NCBI GenBank assembly: GCA_025361125.1 | Contig: JANYBM010000087.1 | Location: 1-32,601, forward strand | Reading direction: 5' to 3' | Source of the DNA: Holophagaceae bacterium | Lineage (GTDB): Bacteria; Acidobacteriota; Holophagae; Holophagales; Holophagaceae | Length of the DNA: 32,601 bases | Shown: piece after piece, positions 1 through 11,779 of the stretch | How the letters are laid out: each line of letters starts with the position of its first letter | How positions within the stretch are numbered: the first letter of the stretch is position 1 | The notes under the pieces: model-generated | What the model was told of the DNA's origin: nothing | Seen by the model: the letters and a program-made list of their open reading frames with translations, nothing else | Database searches by the model: none | Translations under genes and position numbers: made by a program

Positions 1-2072
1 CGGCTGAGCTTGATCTTGCCGCTCTTCTCGTCAATACCAATGACCTTGACCATGATCTCCTGGCCCTCGCTGACTTCATCCGCGGGGCTCTTCACCCGGT
101 GATGGGCCATTTCGGAAACATGCAGCAGGCCATCGAGACCAGGCAGGATCGTGACGAAAGCGCCGAACTCAACCACTTTTGCGACGCGGCCGAGGTAAGT
201 CTTGCCAACCTCGGCGGTCTGGGTGAGGTCCGCGATCATCTTCATGGCGATGGCAAGCTTTTCTTGGGTTGGGCCGGCGACCTGGCAGATGCCATCGTCG
301 TCAATGTTCACGGAGCAACCTGATACTTCAATAATGTTCCGGATGGTGGCCCCACCCTTGCCGATGACATCACGAATTTTTTCTTTAGGAAGCTGGATGC
401 TTTGCATCTGGGGCGCATTCGAAGCGAACTCGGTGCGCGGGGCGGCCAGGATTTCACCCATGGCAGCAAGCAAATGCAACCGCCCCTTCTTGGCCTGTGT
501 CAGCGCTTTGGTAAGTATCTCGGTGGTAATGCCGCCGATTTTTATATCCATTTGCAGCGCTGTAATTCCCTTGGTGGTGCCTGCGACCTTGAAATCCATA
601 TCGCCGTAATGATCTTCCTGACCGGCGATATCGGTCAGCACCACGAATTTTTCACCATCGCTCACAAGCCCCATTGCCACGCCCGCGACCGGGGATTTCA
701 ACTTGATGCCCGCGTCCATCAAGGCGAGTGTTCCACCGCAGATGGTGGCCATTGAAGAGGAGCCGTTGCTTTCGGTAATGTCTGACACTACTCGCACGGT
801 GTATGGATTTTCTTCTGGGCTGGGAAGAACCGCCATGAGGCTGCGTTCGGCCAACATTCCATGGCCAATTTCACGTCGTCCGGGGCCGCGATTGGGCTTG
901 CATTCGCCCACGCTATAACCGGGGAAATTGTAGTGGAGATAAAACTTTTTTTCGTACTCTTCTTCGATTCCGTCAATGTATTGCACATCATCCTTGGTGC
1001 CAAGGGTGGCGGTGACCAAAGCTTGGGTTTCCCCGCGAGTGAAGAGACAGGAACCATGCGCGGAAGGGAGTACACCGACTTCGATGTTAAGAGGCCGGAT
1101 CTGATCGAAGGCCCGACCATCAAGACGGATGTTCTGCTTCAGGATCGTGTTGCGGAAAAGTGTTTCTTTCAGCAGATCAAAACTCGCGACAACCTCCTTC
1201 TTGGTTTCCGGAGCATCAGCCGTCAGCTCGGACACCACTTCCTTCTTGAGTGCGTCAATGGCCTTGTAACTGTCCAGCTTGACCTTCATGGTGAGGGCCA
1301 CCATGAGTTTCTCAGCGTGCTTTGAAACCTTGGCGTAGATGTCTTGGTTGGTCTGCGGTTTGGTCGCTGTGAGCTTATCTTTGCCAACCTTGGCCTGCAG
1401 GCTTTTCTGCAGTTCCACGAGCTGCTTGATTTGGTCGTGGCCGAAATTCAACGCGGCCACCATGTCTGCTTCCTGAACTTCTTTGGCGCCGCACTCCACC
1501 ATGACAATGGCTTCTTCCGTGCCCGCCAAGATGAGGTCCAAATCACTTTCCAAACGCTGGCTTACACGGGGGTTGGCAACGAACTTTCCATTGATGCGTC
1601 CCACGCGAATACCACCCACGGGAATCGTGAAGGGAATTTCCGAAATGATCAGCGCCGCTGAAGCGCCGACGATCGCCAATGTGTCCGGCTGATGCTCGCC
1701 GTCAAAACTGATGACCTGGGCCGTGACCATGGTGTCGTCGTTGTAGCCCTCTTCGAAAAGTGGCCGCAACGGCCGGTCAATAAGACGGCAGATGAGCGTC
1801 TCCTTGGTGGTAGCGCGTCCCTCGCGCTTGAAGAATCCACCGGGGATCTTACCAGCGGAAAAAGCGGCTTCGCGATAGTCCACGGTGAGTGGGAAGAAGT
1901 CGATGCCTTCCCGTGGTGCGGCGCGGCAAACAGCCACAAGAACCATCGTATCGCCCTGGCGGACGATGACGGCGCCTGCGGCCTGCTTGGCGATGCGTCC
2001 CGTCTCGATGGTGATGGGCGTGCCTCCCAAATCAAGGCTTACGGTCGTTGGACTGAATTGAAGTTCGTTCAT
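1..2072 (-). CDS. pnp: Polyribonucleotide nucleotidyltransferase (PNPase), C-terminus cut by window edge
   Basis: Cytoplasmic 3'-to-5' phosphorolytic exoribonuclease of mRNA decay and a usual degradosome partner. The window holds the first 690 residues; the last few run off the left edge. Domains in order: RNase PH domain 1, an all-helical linker, RNase PH domain 2, a KH domain with the loop IGKGG at residues 570-574, and an S1 domain that is just ending at the window edge. The metal-binding stretch EDHYGDMDFKVAG places the two catalytic aspartates at about D487 and D493, as in E. coli PNPase. The start is ATG at 2072 with AGGAG five bases upstream. It lies downstream of the rpoC terminator, so it probably has its own promoter in the 261-base gap. 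The usual neighbour rpsO is not on this side. Identity is secure; only the extreme C-terminus is unseen. Confidence 0.96.
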   Translation of the reverse strand, partial: MNELQFSPTTVSLDLGGTPITIETGRIAKQAAGAVIVRQGDTMVLVAVCRAAPREGIDFFPLTVDYREAAFSAGKIPGGFFKREGRATTKETLICRLIDRPLRPLFEEGYNDDTMVTAQVISFDGEHQPDTLAIVGASAALIISEIPFTIPVGGIRVGRINGKFVANPRVSQRLESDLDLILAGTEEAIVMVECGAKEVQEADMVAALNFGHDQIKQLVELQKSLQAKVGKDKLTATKPQTNQDIYAKVSKHAEKLMVALTMKVKLDSYKAIDALKKEVVSELTADAPETKKEVVASFDLLKETLFRNTILKQNIRLDGRAFDQIRPLNIEVGVLPSAHGSCLFTRGETQALVTATLGTKDDVQYIDGIEEEYEKKFYLHYNFPGYSVGECKPNRGPGRREIGHGMLAERSLMAVLPSPEENPYTVRVVSDITESNGSSSMATICGGTLALMDAGIKLKSPVAGVAMGLVSDGEKFVVLTDIAGQEDHYGDMDFKVAGTTKGITALQMDIKIGGITTEILTKALTQAKKGRLHLLAAMGEILAAPRTEFASNAPQMQSIQLPKEKIRDVIGKGGATIRNIIEVSGCSVNIDDDGICQVAGPTQEKLAIAMKMIADLTQTAEVGKTYLGRVAKVVEFGAFVTILPGLDGLLHVSEMAHHRVKSPADEVSEGQEIMVKVIGIDEKSGKIKLS

Positions 2073-2275
2073 AAAATCTCCTGCCCCTACTGGGGACTTG
2101 GCTGGCCCGCCCTTCGCGATCGCTCCATGAAAGCCACCAAGCCGAAGGGTGGGTTTCACGCAGAGGTCGCTGCCGTAGGGCGAGCAGATGATGGTTCGGC
2201 AATCTATATTCTACCAGCCCTTGACACTGACTCTTGAACGAAAAACCACGTCCTCTCCTTGTTATCCTGTTCCTT

Positions 2276-2306
2276 AATCAAAGAAAAAAAGCCGCTCGCG
2301 CGGCTT
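2276..2306 (-). terminator. Intrinsic terminator after rpoC
   Basis: A perfect 7-bp stem (2289-2295 with 2300-2306) closes a four-base loop and is followed on the minus strand by a run of seven T, then C and three more T. It starts about 28 bases after the rpoC stop and ends the rpoBC transcript before pnp. Confidence 0.88.
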
Positions 2307-2333
2307 CTTTTCTTTGCGGCTCTGAGAACCGAC

Positions 2334-5300
2334 CTAATCTTCTCCGTCGAACTCGGTGAGACCTTGCAGTTCTTCGACGTGGGCGGCCATGCGGCTGTAT
2401 TCGTCGTCGAAATCCTCGCCCAGCACGTTTTCCGTATAAGTGATTTCCGGATACTGGCCTTCCTCGATTTCGATGTTCCGATAAGCGGGAATGCCTGTGC
2501 CTGCAGGGATCAGGCGACCGAGGATCACGTTCTCTTTCAACCCACGAAGATAATCTACGCGGCCTTCAAGTGCGGCTTCAGTGAGGACCCGAGTGGTCTC
2601 CTGGAACGATGCGGCGGAAATGAAGCTCTCGGACGTGAGCGCCGCCTTGGTGATGCCCAGTAGCAAGGGTTCACAGGTGGCTGGAATGCCACCGTCCTTC
2701 ATGGCCTGTTCATTGATGTCCTTAAAGCGGTTCTTGTCCACCTTTTCTTCGACGATGAGCATGGTATCGCCTACGTCAGTGATCATGACCCAGCGCATCA
2801 TCTGGCGGATGATGGTTTCGATGTGCTTATCGTTGATGGTCACGCCCTGAGCGCGATAGACCTCTTGTACTTCATTCACCAGGAAAGCCTGGAGAGCCTT
2901 GTCACCCTCGACCTTTAGGAGATCGTGGGGGGAAACGGCGCCTTCGGTGAGTTTCTCGCCGGAGTGGATCTCATCACCATCCTGAACCTGAATGTGTTTG
3001 CCACGTGGAATCAGGTATTCACCCTTTTCCCCGGTCTCGCTTTCAACGATCACTTTCTGATTGCCTCGAACGCGGTTGCCATAGCTAACAATGCCGGTCA
3101 ATTCTGAAATGATCGCTGGATCTTTAGGTTTGCGGCCTTCGAAAAGTTCCGTCACGCGAGGCAGACCGCCTGTGATATCAGAGGTCTTGGCCTGCTGTCT
3201 CGGAGTCTTGGCCAGCACATCGCCAGGGCTGAGTTCCTGGCCCTCTTCCACTTCAATGTAAGCGGAAGTGGGAATGTTGTAACGCACGAGAACTTTGTGG
3301 TTCTCTCCCTTGATGTTGATATGTGGATGCAGCTTGTCATCAGTTGGATCAATCACCTTGCGTCGGAAACGACCGGCGATAGGATCGCGTTCTTCAACAT
3401 AGGAAACGTTGGGCTCGAATTCCTTGAAGTCAACGAGTCCGGCCTTTTCAGTGATGACATAGTCATTGTAAGGGTCCCATTCGGCGAGCACTGTCTTGGG
3501 CTCCACCTCTTCGCCATTCTTCACTCGAATCATGGCACCCGGCGCAACCTTATAGCGTTCACGCTCATTGCCATCGCCATCCACCACCAGGATATAACCC
3601 GAGCGGCTTAGGGCCAGTAATTCGCCTTTTCGGTTCTTAACGGTCTTCATACCATCCAGTTTCACGAAGCCTTTGGTTTGAGCTTCGTGGGTGCTCTTTT
3701 CAGAGGCGCGGCTGGCGGCGCCACCCACGTGGAAGGTCCGCATGGTGAGCTGCGTGCCGGGTTCACCAATGGATTGCGCGGCGATAACGCCCACAGCCTC
3801 GCCTTGATCCACAAGCTTGCCGGTGGACAAATTCAGACCATAGCACTGAGCACAAACCCCGCGCCTGGCTTCACAGGTGAGTACCGAACGAATGCGAACA
3901 CTGGGGATTCCCGAGGTCTCGACCTTGAAGGCCAAATCTTCACTGAGAAGCGTACCTGCAGGGGCGATGTTCTTCTTGGAGTAAGGATCGAAAACATCTT
4001 CCAAAGTCACGCGGCCCATGATGCGGTCCCGCAGACGGGCTCGTATGGTGCCGTCACTGTTGACGATGGCGGCCACTTCGATGCCGTCCAAAGTGCCGCA
4101 ATCGTTCTCGTTGATGATCACGTCCTGGGCCACGTCCACCAGCTTGCGGGTGAGGTAGCCGGAATCCGCAGTCTTCAGTGCCGTGTCCGCGAGGCCTTTG
4201 CGGGCGCCGTGGGTGGAAATGAAGTATTGGAGGACGCTCAAGCCTTCTTTGAAATTCGCGGTAATGGGAGTCTCGATGATGTCGCCTGATGGCTTCGCCA
4301 TGAGGCCGCGCATGCCAGCAACCTGTCGGATCTGGGTCTTGGAACCACGGGCGCCGGAGTCGGCCATAATGTAGACGGAGTTGAGGAATTTTTCTTCGTT
4401 GTTCCGCTTCTCCATGTTTTTCATCATATCGTTGGCCACTTGATCGGCGGTCTTCGACCAGACTTCCAGAATGCGGTTGTAGCGCGTGGCACTATCCAGG
4501 CGGCCTTCAAAGGCCTCCTTTTCAATGGCCCGGACTTCCTCGGTGGCTTCCTTGATGAGCTTTGGTTTCGTGGCGGGCACGATGAGATCGTCAATGCCCA
4601 CTGAGACGCCGGCTTTCATGGCCCATAGGAACCCGACGTCCTTCATGGCGTCCAGCATACGGATTGTCACTTCGGGACCGTTCAATTTGTAGCAACGATT
4701 CACCAAGGAGAGCAAACCTTCCTTCTTGAGGAGACCGTTGATGTATGGAACTTCCTCTGGCAGGGCAAGATTGAAGATCACGCGGCCAACAGTGGTGGTG
4801 ATCAGGGCGTTTTCCACGTTCTGGGCGTGGCATTCAAACACTTCCTGCTCGCTGTTCTTCTTGGGGTCTGCAGCGTGCCAGGCTTCTGTATCCACCAACG
4901 TCCCGGTGTAACGGAGTTGGATGATCGCGTGGGTATCCAAGATGCCATAGTCATGAGCCGCCACGACTTCGTTCATGTTCCCGAAAATCATGCCCTCGCC
5001 CTTGCGATCCAGGCGTTTTTTAGTGAGGTAGTAACCGCCTAGCACGATGTCCTGGCTGGGTACCACATTGGGCTTGCCATTGGCGGGGTTCAGGATGTTC
5101 TGGGTGGACATCATGAGCACGTGGGCCTCGATCTGGGCCATGGGGCTCAAGGGCACGTGGACGGCCATCTGATCGCCGTCGAAGTCCGCGTTGAAGGCCG
5201 TGCAGACCAGTGGGTGCAACTTGATTGCCTTGCCTTCCACCAGCACAGGCTGGAAAGCCTGGATACCGAGGCGATGCAAGGTTGGGGCACGATTCAACAT

Positions 5301-6545
5301 CACGGGATGGTTCTGGATGACTTCTTCAAGCACATCCCACACTTCCGGGCGGCCTTCCTCAACCATTTCCTTGGCCTGGCGGATGGTGGCTGCAAAGCCT
5401 TTATGTTCGAGTCGATTGAAGATGAAGGGCTTGAACAGTTCCAGCGCCATTTTTTTAGGCAGACCGCACTGGTGCAGCTTGAGGTCCGGTCCCACAACAA
5501 TGACGGAGCGGCCGGAGTAGTCCACACGTTTGCCCAGCAAGTTCTGGCGGAAACGCCCCTGCTTGCCCTTGAGTGCATCGGAAAGTGATTTAAGCGGACG
5601 ATTGGAGACGCCGCGCAACAAACGACCGCGTTTGCCATTCTCGAACAACGCATCGGCTGCTTCCTGCAGCATCCGCTTTTCATTTCGGACAATGACGTCC
5701 GGGGCGCGAAGTTCCAGGAGCTTCTTGAGGCGATTGTTGCGGTTGATGACGCGGCGATACAAATCATTGAGGTCGGAAGTTGCAAAGCGGCCACCATCCA
5801 ATGGCACCAACGGACGCAGTTCTGGTGGCAGCACCGGAATCACATCCAGGATCATCCATTCCGGCTTGTTGTGGCTGCGCTTGAATGCCTCGGTGACTTT
5901 CAGGCGCTTGGCGATCTTGGTGCGTTTCTGGGCTGAGGTCTCAGTCTTCATGACGGCTCGCAGCTCAATGGCCAAGGCGTCGATATCCACGTGCTTCAGT
6001 AGTTCCTTGATTCCCTCGGCGCCCATCTGGGCCTTGAACCCTTCACCGAACTGGTGCTTGTAATCACGGTACTTGTCCTCGCCCAGGATTTCGCCTTCTT
6101 TCAAGGTTGTGTTTCCAGCCTCGGTGACAGTGTAGGCCTCGAAATACAGCACCCGCTCTAGATCCTTGAGAGGGATGTCGAGCAAGTAGCCGATGCGGCT
6201 GGGAACGCCCTTGAAGAACCAAACATGACTGACTGGAGAAGCTAATTGGATGTGACCCATGCGTTCACGTCGCACGGCCTTTTTAGTAACCTCGACCCCA
6301 CATTTGTCACAGACGACGCCTTTGAATTTTTGGCGCTTGTATTTACCACACAGGCACTCCCAGTCATTCACAGGGCCAAAAATACGGGCACAGAAAAGGC
6401 CATCGCGCTCAGGCTTGAGGCTGCGGTAATTGATGGTCTCGGGCTTGGTGACCTCGCCCCTGGACCAGGATCGGATCTTGTCTGGCGATGCCAGGCTGAC
6501 CCTGATGCACTCGTAGGCATTGATGTTTTGTGGTTCTGGAAACAT
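2334..6545 (-). CDS. rpoC: DNA-directed RNA polymerase subunit beta'
   Basis: Largest catalytic subunit of RNA polymerase, 1403 residues with the start chosen here. The N-terminal zinc site is C64, C66, C79 and C82. The catalytic loop [12 protein letters not shown] begins at residue 452 and places the Mg-binding aspartates at D454, D456 and D458. The second zinc site is C816, C891, C898 and C901. The start is ATG at 6545, because [18 protein letters not shown] matches the family's N-terminus and AGAGG lies just upstream. A longer in-frame start at 6692 would overlap rpoB by 83 bases and add unrelated residues. It lies 64 bases after rpoB in the same operon and ends at a strong terminator. The length is close to the usual 1350-1400 residues. 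Confidence 0.98.
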   Translation of the reverse strand: MFPEPQNINAYECIRVSLASPDKIRSWSRGEVTKPETINYRSLKPERDGLFCARIFGPVNDWECLCGKYKRQKFKGVVCDKCGVEVTKKAVRRERMGHIQLASPVSHVWFFKGVPSRIGYLLDIPLKDLERVLYFEAYTVTEAGNTTLKEGEILGEDKYRDYKHQFGEGFKAQMGAEGIKELLKHVDIDALAIELRAVMKTETSAQKRTKIAKRLKVTEAFKRSHNKPEWMILDVIPVLPPELRPLVPLDGGRFATSDLNDLYRRVINRNNRLKKLLELRAPDVIVRNEKRMLQEAADALFENGKRGRLLRGVSNRPLKSLSDALKGKQGRFRQNLLGKRVDYSGRSVIVVGPDLKLHQCGLPKKMALELFKPFIFNRLEHKGFAATIRQAKEMVEEGRPEVWDVLEEVIQNHPVMLNRAPTLHRLGIQAFQPVLVEGKAIKLHPLVCTAFNADFDGDQMAVHVPLSPMAQIEAHVLMMSTQNILNPANGKPNVVPSQDIVLGGYYLTKKRLDRKGEGMIFGNMNEVVAAHDYGILDTHAIIQLRYTGTLVDTEAWHAADPKKNSEQEVFECHAQNVENALITTTVGRVIFNLALPEEVPYINGLLKKEGLLSLVNRCYKLNGPEVTIRMLDAMKDVGFLWAMKAGVSVGIDDLIVPATKPKLIKEATEEVRAIEKEAFEGRLDSATRYNRILEVWSKTADQVANDMMKNMEKRNNEEKFLNSVYIMADSGARGSKTQIRQVAGMRGLMAKPSGDIIETPITANFKEGLSVLQYFISTHGARKGLADTALKTADSGYLTRKLVDVAQDVIINENDCGTLDGIEVAAIVNSDGTIRARLRDRIMGRVTLEDVFDPYSKKNIAPAGTLLSEDLAFKVETSGIPSVRIRSVLTCEARRGVCAQCYGLNLSTGKLVDQGEAVGVIAAQSIGEPGTQLTMRTFHVGGAASRASEKSTHEAQTKGFVKLDGMKTVKNRKGELLALSRSGYILVVDGDGNERERYKVAPGAMIRVKNGEEVEPKTVLAEWDPYNDYVITEKAGLVDFKEFEPNVSYVEERDPIAGRFRRKVIDPTDDKLHPHINIKGENHKVLVRYNIPTSAYIEVEEGQELSPGDVLAKTPRQQAKTSDITGGLPRVTELFEGRKPKDPAIISELTGIVSYGNRVRGNQKVIVESETGEKGEYLIPRGKHIQVQDGDEIHSGEKLTEGAVSPHDLLKVEGDKALQAFLVNEVQEVYRAQGVTINDKHIETIIRQMMRWVMITDVGDTMLIVEEKVDKNRFKDINEQAMKDGGIPATCEPLLLGITKAALTSESFISAASFQETTRVLTEAALEGRVDYLRGLKENVILGRLIPAGTGIPAYRNIEIEEGQYPEITYTENVLGEDFDDEYSRMAAHVEELQGLTEFDGED

Positions 6546-6609
6546 GAGGACCTCTGAAACGAAATCGGAATGGCCTTGATGCTGGCTTGATGCGGAAGCG
6601 ATTACCCGC

Positions 6610-9600
6610 CTAGGCGTCGATGGAGAAAGCTGAGTCTTCGCTCTCGAAGCTTGGGGATAGTTCCTCACGGGTGAGCATTTCCACGTCAACACAGAGCGCG
6701 TTGAGCTCTTTCTTTACGACGTTGAAGCTCTCTGGCAAGCCTGGATCCTTGATGGTTTCACCCTTGATGATGGCCTGATAGATCTGGGTACGGCCATGCA
6801 TGTCATCGGACTTGTAGGTCAGAAGTTCTTGCAGCACGTGAGCCGCCCCGTAGGCTTCCAACGCCCATACTTCCATCTCACCAAAACGCTGGCCACCGAA
6901 CTGGGCCTTGCCCCCAAGGGGTTGCTGGGTGATGAGGGAGTAAGGTCCAATGCTCCGGGCATGGATTTTGTTGTCAACAAGGTGATGCAACTTAAGCATA
7001 TATACACAGCCGACGTTTACAGGCTGTTCGAAGGCTTCGCCGGTCATTCCATCAAACAGTAGCGTTTTGCCTGTGACATCGGGACCGATCTTGCCATTCT
7101 TCTCCCAGGCCTTTTTTAAGAAATCCTTGATGTCAGCCTCTCGGGCTCCATCGAATACAGGCGTGGAGAAATGCATGCCTAGCGTTCTGCCAGCCCAACC
7201 CAAATGGCACTCGAGCACCTGTCCAATATTCATACGGGAAGGCACACCCAACGGGTTCAAAACGATGTCAACCTGCTGACCATTCGGCAGGTAGGGCATG
7301 TCTTCCACCGGCAGAATACGGCTCACCACGCCCTTGTTGCCATGGCGTCCGGCCATCTTGTCGCCCACCTGGAGTTTTCTCTTGACGGCCACATAGCACT
7401 TCACCGTCTTGAGAACACCAGGCATCAATTCATCGCCCTTTTTCAGGCGGTCTTCGCGCTCCGCGAGAATGTCGCGTAGAACTTTCAGTTGACTCTCGGT
7501 CTTGTCCAGGATGTCCAGGACTTGGGCTTCAAGGCGTTCCTTGCCTGCGGCCACGCTGATCTGGCGGAAGCGATGGTAGGGTACGGCCTCCAGCATGTTC
7601 TGGGTCAGCTTTTTCTTGGCGGGAAGCAGTTCTTTGCCCTTGTCATCCTTGAGCATTTCGCTCAGTTCCTTGCTCTTCAGCAAAGCGACGATTTTCTTCT
7701 TGGCCTCGGCTCGAATGATACGTTCTTCGTCTTCGAGATCCTTCTCCCATTTGACAACCTGCTCGCGCTCAATTGCCTGCGTACGAAGATCCTTTTCCTG
7801 GCCTTTGCGGGTGAATACTTTGACGTCTACCACAGTGCCTTCGATACCCGGAGGAACCGTTAGACTTGCGTCTTTCACATCACTCGCCTTCTCGCCAAAA
7901 ATGGCGCGCAGGAGCTTTTCTTCTGGGGAAAGAACTGTCTCGCCCTTGGGCGTGACCTTGCCCACGAGAATGTCACCATGCTTGACGGTGGCGCCAATGC
8001 GGATGATGCCTGATTCATCAAGGTTCTTGAGCATTTCCTCGCGAATCTGGGGGATATCCCGGGTGATTTCTTCGGGACCAAGTTTGGTGTCACGGGCATG
8101 GACTTCGAATTCTTCGATGTGGATGGTCGTGTAGAGATCTTCTTTCACGACCCGCTCGGAAATCAGGATGGCATCCTCAAAGTTGTAACCGCGCCAGGGC
8201 ATGTAGGCCACGACCAGGTTCCGGCCCAGGGCCAGTTCGCCGTGATCGGTGCAAGGGCCGTCCGCCAGGATCTGATTGGAGGTGACGTACTCACCCTTTT
8301 TCACGAGGGGGCGCTGGTTCAGGCAAGTGTTCTGGTTAGAGCGCGCGAACTTGGTGAGCGTGTAGATGTCCACACCGCTTTCAATGCCCTCGGTTTCCGG
8401 ATCATCTTCCACGCGTACCACGATACGGTTGGCATCTACGGTTTCGACGATGCCTGAGCGACGGCAGATCACACAGGCCCCGGAATCCTTGGCGGCGACG
8501 TATTCCATGCCCGTGCCCACGATGGGAGCCTCGGTACGGATGAGCGGCACGGCCTGGCGCTGCATGTTCGCGCCCATGAGAGCCCGGTTAGCATCATCAT
8601 TTTCAAGGAAGGGAATGAGCGAAGCCGCGACGGAAACCACCTGCTTGGGGCTAACGTCCATGAGCGTTACCTTGGCGCGCTCGACGATCTTGGTTTCACC
8701 GGCCTGGCGAGAGGTGACGTATTCATCAAGGATGTTGCCCTTGTCATCCACAGTGGCGTTGGCCTGGGCGATGATGTGCTCGTCCTCTTCCCACGCGCTC
8801 AAGTAGAACGCGTGCATCTCAAACTTGGCGGGGCGCTTGCCCTCTTTTTCAAGCTTCTTGTTCTCCTTCTCCAACTCATCCAGGCGGACGACCTGCATAT
8901 ACCCGAATTTGGAATCGCCAACGCTCGTGACCTTAGCAAAATTAACGATCTTGCCGTCTTCTACCTTTAAATAGGGTGACTCGATGAATCCGTATTCGTT
9001 GATGCGGGCGTAGCAGGAGAGCGAAGAAATCAGACCGATATTCGGTCCTTCAGGCGTTTCAATGGGGCAGATGCGGCCGTAGTGAGACGTGTGCACATCG
9101 CGCACTTCAAAACCCGCGCGGTCACGGCTTAGGCCCCCTGGTCCAAGAGCCGAAAGACGCCGCTTGTGGGTGATCTCTGAAAGGGGATTCGTCTGATCCA
9201 TGAACTGTGAAAGTTGCGAAGAACCGAAGAATTCCTTCATGGCCGCGATGACAGGCTTGCTGTTGATGAGATCGTGTGCCTGAAGCGGAGAGTTGGGATC
9301 CTGGGCCATGGAGAACTTCTCCTTGATGGCCCGCTGCACGCGAACCAGTCCCACGCGGAAACAATTCTCCAGCAATTCACCCACAGACCGCACGCGGCGG
9401 TTGCCCAAGTGATCAATGTCGTCTGCGCGAACAGGCGCAATGTCGCCCATCTCCTGGCGAGTTGTGTCGTATTTCTTCAAGCGCAAAAGGTAGTGAACCG
9501 TGTGCACGAAATCATCCGTGCGCAGCGCCCGGGCATCCAACTCGGTTTCCAGGGCCAGCTTGGCGTTGAGCTTGTGGCGACCCACTTTGCTGAGGTCGTA

Positions 9601-10998
9601 CTTCTGGGGGTCGAAGAACATGCCGAATAGCAGCTTCTTGCTGCTTTCCAAGGTGGCAGGTTCACCCGGCCGAATTTTCTTGAACAGCTCCTTGGCAGCT
9701 TCTTCCGCATCCTCGGTGTGGTCTTTCATCAGTGTTTCGCTGAAGACCTTCCCCGTCGCATCCATCTCCGGGAAACAAACTTCGAACTCTGCCACATTAC
9801 CGGCCTGGAACATCTCCAAGTGGGTTTGCAGGAACGGCTCATTGGCCTCCAGCAGCACTTCACCTGTGTTCATGTTCACGACATCATTCAGCAACACAGC
9901 GCCATCAAGAACATCGCGTTCCACGGCTACCTGCTTCACGCCTGCCTTGAGCATGTGCTCCAAAAGTCTCCGACTGATCTTCTTTCCGGCAGCAACAATC
10001 ACTTCCTTGGATTTTGGTTCCTTGACGTCCTCACTGGAGGTATGCCCCAGCATCAGATCACCCGGAACCATGCTGATCTTCGAGCCTTTCAAGACAAACC
10101 GGGCGGGGGTGTAGAAGTGCCGCAACAGACCTTGGTTGTCTGCCATGTTTTCGTCAAAAAGCCCCAAGGCGCGTAGGAAAGTCGAACCCAGGAATTTTCG
10201 CTTGCGATCGATGCGGGCGTAGAGCAGTCCTTTGGCGTCTAGTTCGAATTCGATCCAGGAACCGCGGTAGGGAATGATCTGGGCGCTGTACTGGGTCTTG
10301 TCCGGACTGATTGAGAAGAAGACGCCAGGGCTCCGATGCAACTGGCTCACGATCACGCGCTCGGTGCCATTGATGATGAAGGTTCCCCGATCGGTCATGG
10401 TCGGGACATCGCCGAAATAGACTTCAGACTCCTGGCTCTGCTTATAGCGACGGTTGCCCTTCTCGTCCTTTTCGAATTGATTCAAGCGCACGCGGATCTT
10501 GAGTGGGCTCGACATGGTTGCGCCACGCTCCACGCACTCTTCCATGCTCATCTTCGAATGCAGGCTCACCGGCTCACTGCACACGTCGCAGATGGTCGCG
10601 GCGTTCTTGTTGCGCGTGCCGCATTTCGGGCAATCCACCGAGGGATCCTTTGGGTGATCCGTGACGATGCTATGGTTGCAATTCTTGCAAACCGTGCGGA
10701 GGTGCTCCAGTCCCACGAACTTCTGGCACTTGCAGGCCCAATGGCCCACGGTGTAATCCAGGAATTCGATTTCCAACGTGGCATCGGTTCCGTCGGCATT
10801 TTTTCCGTTTTGAACTGGAAACATGGATTCAAAAACCGACTTGAGGCCTCGCACTTCCCGCTCGCCGTGAAGCAGGTTCATCTGAAGGAATTCGTCGTAA
10901 CTCCGCTTCTGGATGTCAATGAGATTCGGGATGGGCACCAGGGAGCGAATCTTGGAGAAATTATGTCGCTGGCGGTAGATGTTCTGTTGAACGCTCAT
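6610..10998 (-). CDS. rpoB: DNA-directed RNA polymerase subunit beta with cysteine-rich N-terminal insertion
   Basis: Catalytic subunit of RNA polymerase, 1462 residues against about 1340 in E. coli. The rifampicin pocket motif [20 protein letters not shown] is intact, as are the downstream [12 protein letters not shown] and RPIC-type active-centre segments, so the contact residues resemble a rifampicin-sensitive enzyme. At about residues 86-146, between the segments EFLDYTVG and [19 protein letters not shown], there is a roughly 55-residue segment that E. coli RpoB lacks. It carries four cysteine pairs: C89/C91, C104/C107, C123/C126 and C137/C140. These look like two four-cysteine zinc ribbons. 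The start is ATG at 10998 with GGAG six bases upstream. It is preceded by a 345-base structured spacer after rplL and followed by rpoC. Confidence 0.98.
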   Translation of the reverse strand: MSVQQNIYRQRHNFSKIRSLVPIPNLIDIQKRSYDEFLQMNLLHGEREVRGLKSVFESMFPVQNGKNADGTDATLEIEFLDYTVGHWACKCQKFVGLEHLRTVCKNCNHSIVTDHPKDPSVDCPKCGTRNKNAATICDVCSEPVSLHSKMSMEECVERGATMSSPLKIRVRLNQFEKDEKGNRRYKQSQESEVYFGDVPTMTDRGTFIINGTERVIVSQLHRSPGVFFSISPDKTQYSAQIIPYRGSWIEFELDAKGLLYARIDRKRKFLGSTFLRALGLFDENMADNQGLLRHFYTPARFVLKGSKISMVPGDLMLGHTSSEDVKEPKSKEVIVAAGKKISRRLLEHMLKAGVKQVAVERDVLDGAVLLNDVVNMNTGEVLLEANEPFLQTHLEMFQAGNVAEFEVCFPEMDATGKVFSETLMKDHTEDAEEAAKELFKKIRPGEPATLESSKKLLFGMFFDPQKYDLSKVGRHKLNAKLALETELDARALRTDDFVHTVHYLLRLKKYDTTRQEMGDIAPVRADDIDHLGNRRVRSVGELLENCFRVGLVRVQRAIKEKFSMAQDPNSPLQAHDLINSKPVIAAMKEFFGSSQLSQFMDQTNPLSEITHKRRLSALGPGGLSRDRAGFEVRDVHTSHYGRICPIETPEGPNIGLISSLSCYARINEYGFIESPYLKVEDGKIVNFAKVTSVGDSKFGYMQVVRLDELEKENKKLEKEGKRPAKFEMHAFYLSAWEEDEHIIAQANATVDDKGNILDEYVTSRQAGETKIVERAKVTLMDVSPKQVVSVAASLIPFLENDDANRALMGANMQRQAVPLIRTEAPIVGTGMEYVAAKDSGACVICRRSGIVETVDANRIVVRVEDDPETEGIESGVDIYTLTKFARSNQNTCLNQRPLVKKGEYVTSNQILADGPCTDHGELALGRNLVVAYMPWRGYNFEDAILISERVVKEDLYTTIHIEEFEVHARDTKLGPEEITRDIPQIREEMLKNLDESGIIRIGATVKHGDILVGKVTPKGETVLSPEEKLLRAIFGEKASDVKDASLTVPPGIEGTVVDVKVFTRKGQEKDLRTQAIEREQVVKWEKDLEDEERIIRAEAKKKIVALLKSKELSEMLKDDKGKELLPAKKKLTQNMLEAVPYHRFRQISVAAGKERLEAQVLDILDKTESQLKVLRDILAEREDRLKKGDELMPGVLKTVKCYVAVKRKLQVGDKMAGRHGNKGVVSRILPVEDMPYLPNGQQVDIVLNPLGVPSRMNIGQVLECHLGWAGRTLGMHFSTPVFDGAREADIKDFLKKAWEKNGKIGPDVTGKTLLFDGMTGEAFEQPVNVGCVYMLKLHHLVDNKIHARSIGPYSLITQQPLGGKAQFGGQRFGEMEVWALEAYGAAHVLQELLTYKSDDMHGRTQIYQAIIKGETIKDPGLPESFNVVKKELNALCVDVEMLTREELSPSFESEDSAFSIDA

Positions 10999-11343
10999 GG
11001 GTCACTCCAGGGGAGCTGCAATAATCAAAGTGCCAATTTCAAATTTCTAGCTGAACGGGTTGCTGCTTGAATGTTTATGGATACGCCAAAGCCCAGCCTC
11101 AGACTTGCAGCACCGCTGCGTCGAAGACCGGCTCGAAAGGGATGGTTCGGGTTTGCTTCGATCGTCGCAACCGGGGCCTTTTCGGGGTAACTTTTGTGGG
11201 TCGAATGCGAAAAGCATCCGATGGGCCCGAACGGGAGGATCTAGTTCGGGCGTAAGGAATAAGCATACCACTTCACTGGAAAGACGCAAAGCGTGAAGGG
11301 TCCAACTGACCCCTCACGCTTGCAAGTCTTCCAGTTAAACTGG
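10999..11343 (-). other. 345-base rplL-rpoB spacer with hairpins, no gene
   Basis: I see no credible gene here. On the minus strand it begins with a long hairpin just after rplL (11281-11330). It then has an 8-bp perfect stem (11225-11232 with 11244-11251, loop of 11) and about 225 bases of unremarkable leader before rpoB. In other bacteria this spacer is where transcription is partly terminated or the mRNA is cleaved, so that L7/L12 is made in excess over beta; the same role is inferred here. Confidence 0.6.
11281..11330 (-). terminator. Long hairpin after rplL, likely partial terminator or processing site
   Basis: The inner arms 11291-11302 and 11308-11319 match at 11 of 12 positions around a five-base loop. 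The stem can be extended outward by AAGAC at 11281-11285 pairing with GTCTT at 11326-11330. Only a weak T-rich tail follows on the minus strand, so incomplete termination or RNase III cleavage seems more likely than a full stop before rpoB. Confidence 0.6.
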
Positions 11344-11718
11344 TTACTTGATTGTAACTTTGGCGCCAGCAGCTTCGAGTTTTTCTTTGATCTTGGCTGC
11401 TTCTTCCTTGGAGGCGCCTTCCTTGACAACTTTGGGGGCGGCATCCACCAGGTCCTTGGCTTCCTTGAGGCCCAAGCCCGCAACGATTTCGCGGATTGCC
11501 TTGATGACATTCAACTTGTTGGCGCCACATTCGGTAAGCTCCACGTTGAACTCAGTCTGCTCTTCGGCAGCGGGGCCGGCAGCAGCGCCACCCGCAGGGG
11601 CGGCCATTGCCGCTGCGGAAACGCCGAAGCGCTCCTCAAGGGCCTTTACGAGGTTGGCCAGATCGAGAACGGTCATTCCTTCAATTTCTTGGATCAGTTG
11701 GTCTGCGGTGAGAGCCAT
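11344..11718 (-). CDS. rplL: 50S ribosomal protein L7/L12
   Basis: Multicopy acidic stalk protein that recruits and stimulates the translational GTPases, 124 residues. The N-terminal dimerisation helices (about 1-35) lead into an Ala/Gly/Pro hinge (about 35-50). The conserved C-terminal domain contains [27 protein letters not shown] and a final [16 protein letters not shown] end. The start is ATG at 11718 with AGGAG six bases upstream. It lies 61 bases after rplJ, its usual partner gene, and just before a strong hairpin, which fits its need for higher output than rpoB. Confidence 0.98.
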   Translation of the reverse strand: MALTADQLIQEIEGMTVLDLANLVKALEERFGVSAAAMAAPAGGAAAGPAAEEQTEFNVELTECGANKLNVIKAIREIVAGLGLKEAKDLVDAAPKVVKEGASKEEAAKIKEKLEAAGAKVTIK

Positions 11719-11779
11719 GAAATTCTCCTATGATTCAAAAATTAATGAGTTCGGTTTCAGAGAAATGAGGGCACGGAGC

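Noticed and set aside
2221..2226. TTGACA on the plus strand between pnp and rpoC
   Set aside because: No -10 at proper spacing, and it would only drive antisense transcription into rpoC.
11015..11045. Sigma-54-like TTGGCAC...TTGC in the rpoB leader (minus strand)
   Set aside because: The GG-to-GC distance is three bases too long for a sigma-54 promoter, and rpoB is not a usual target.
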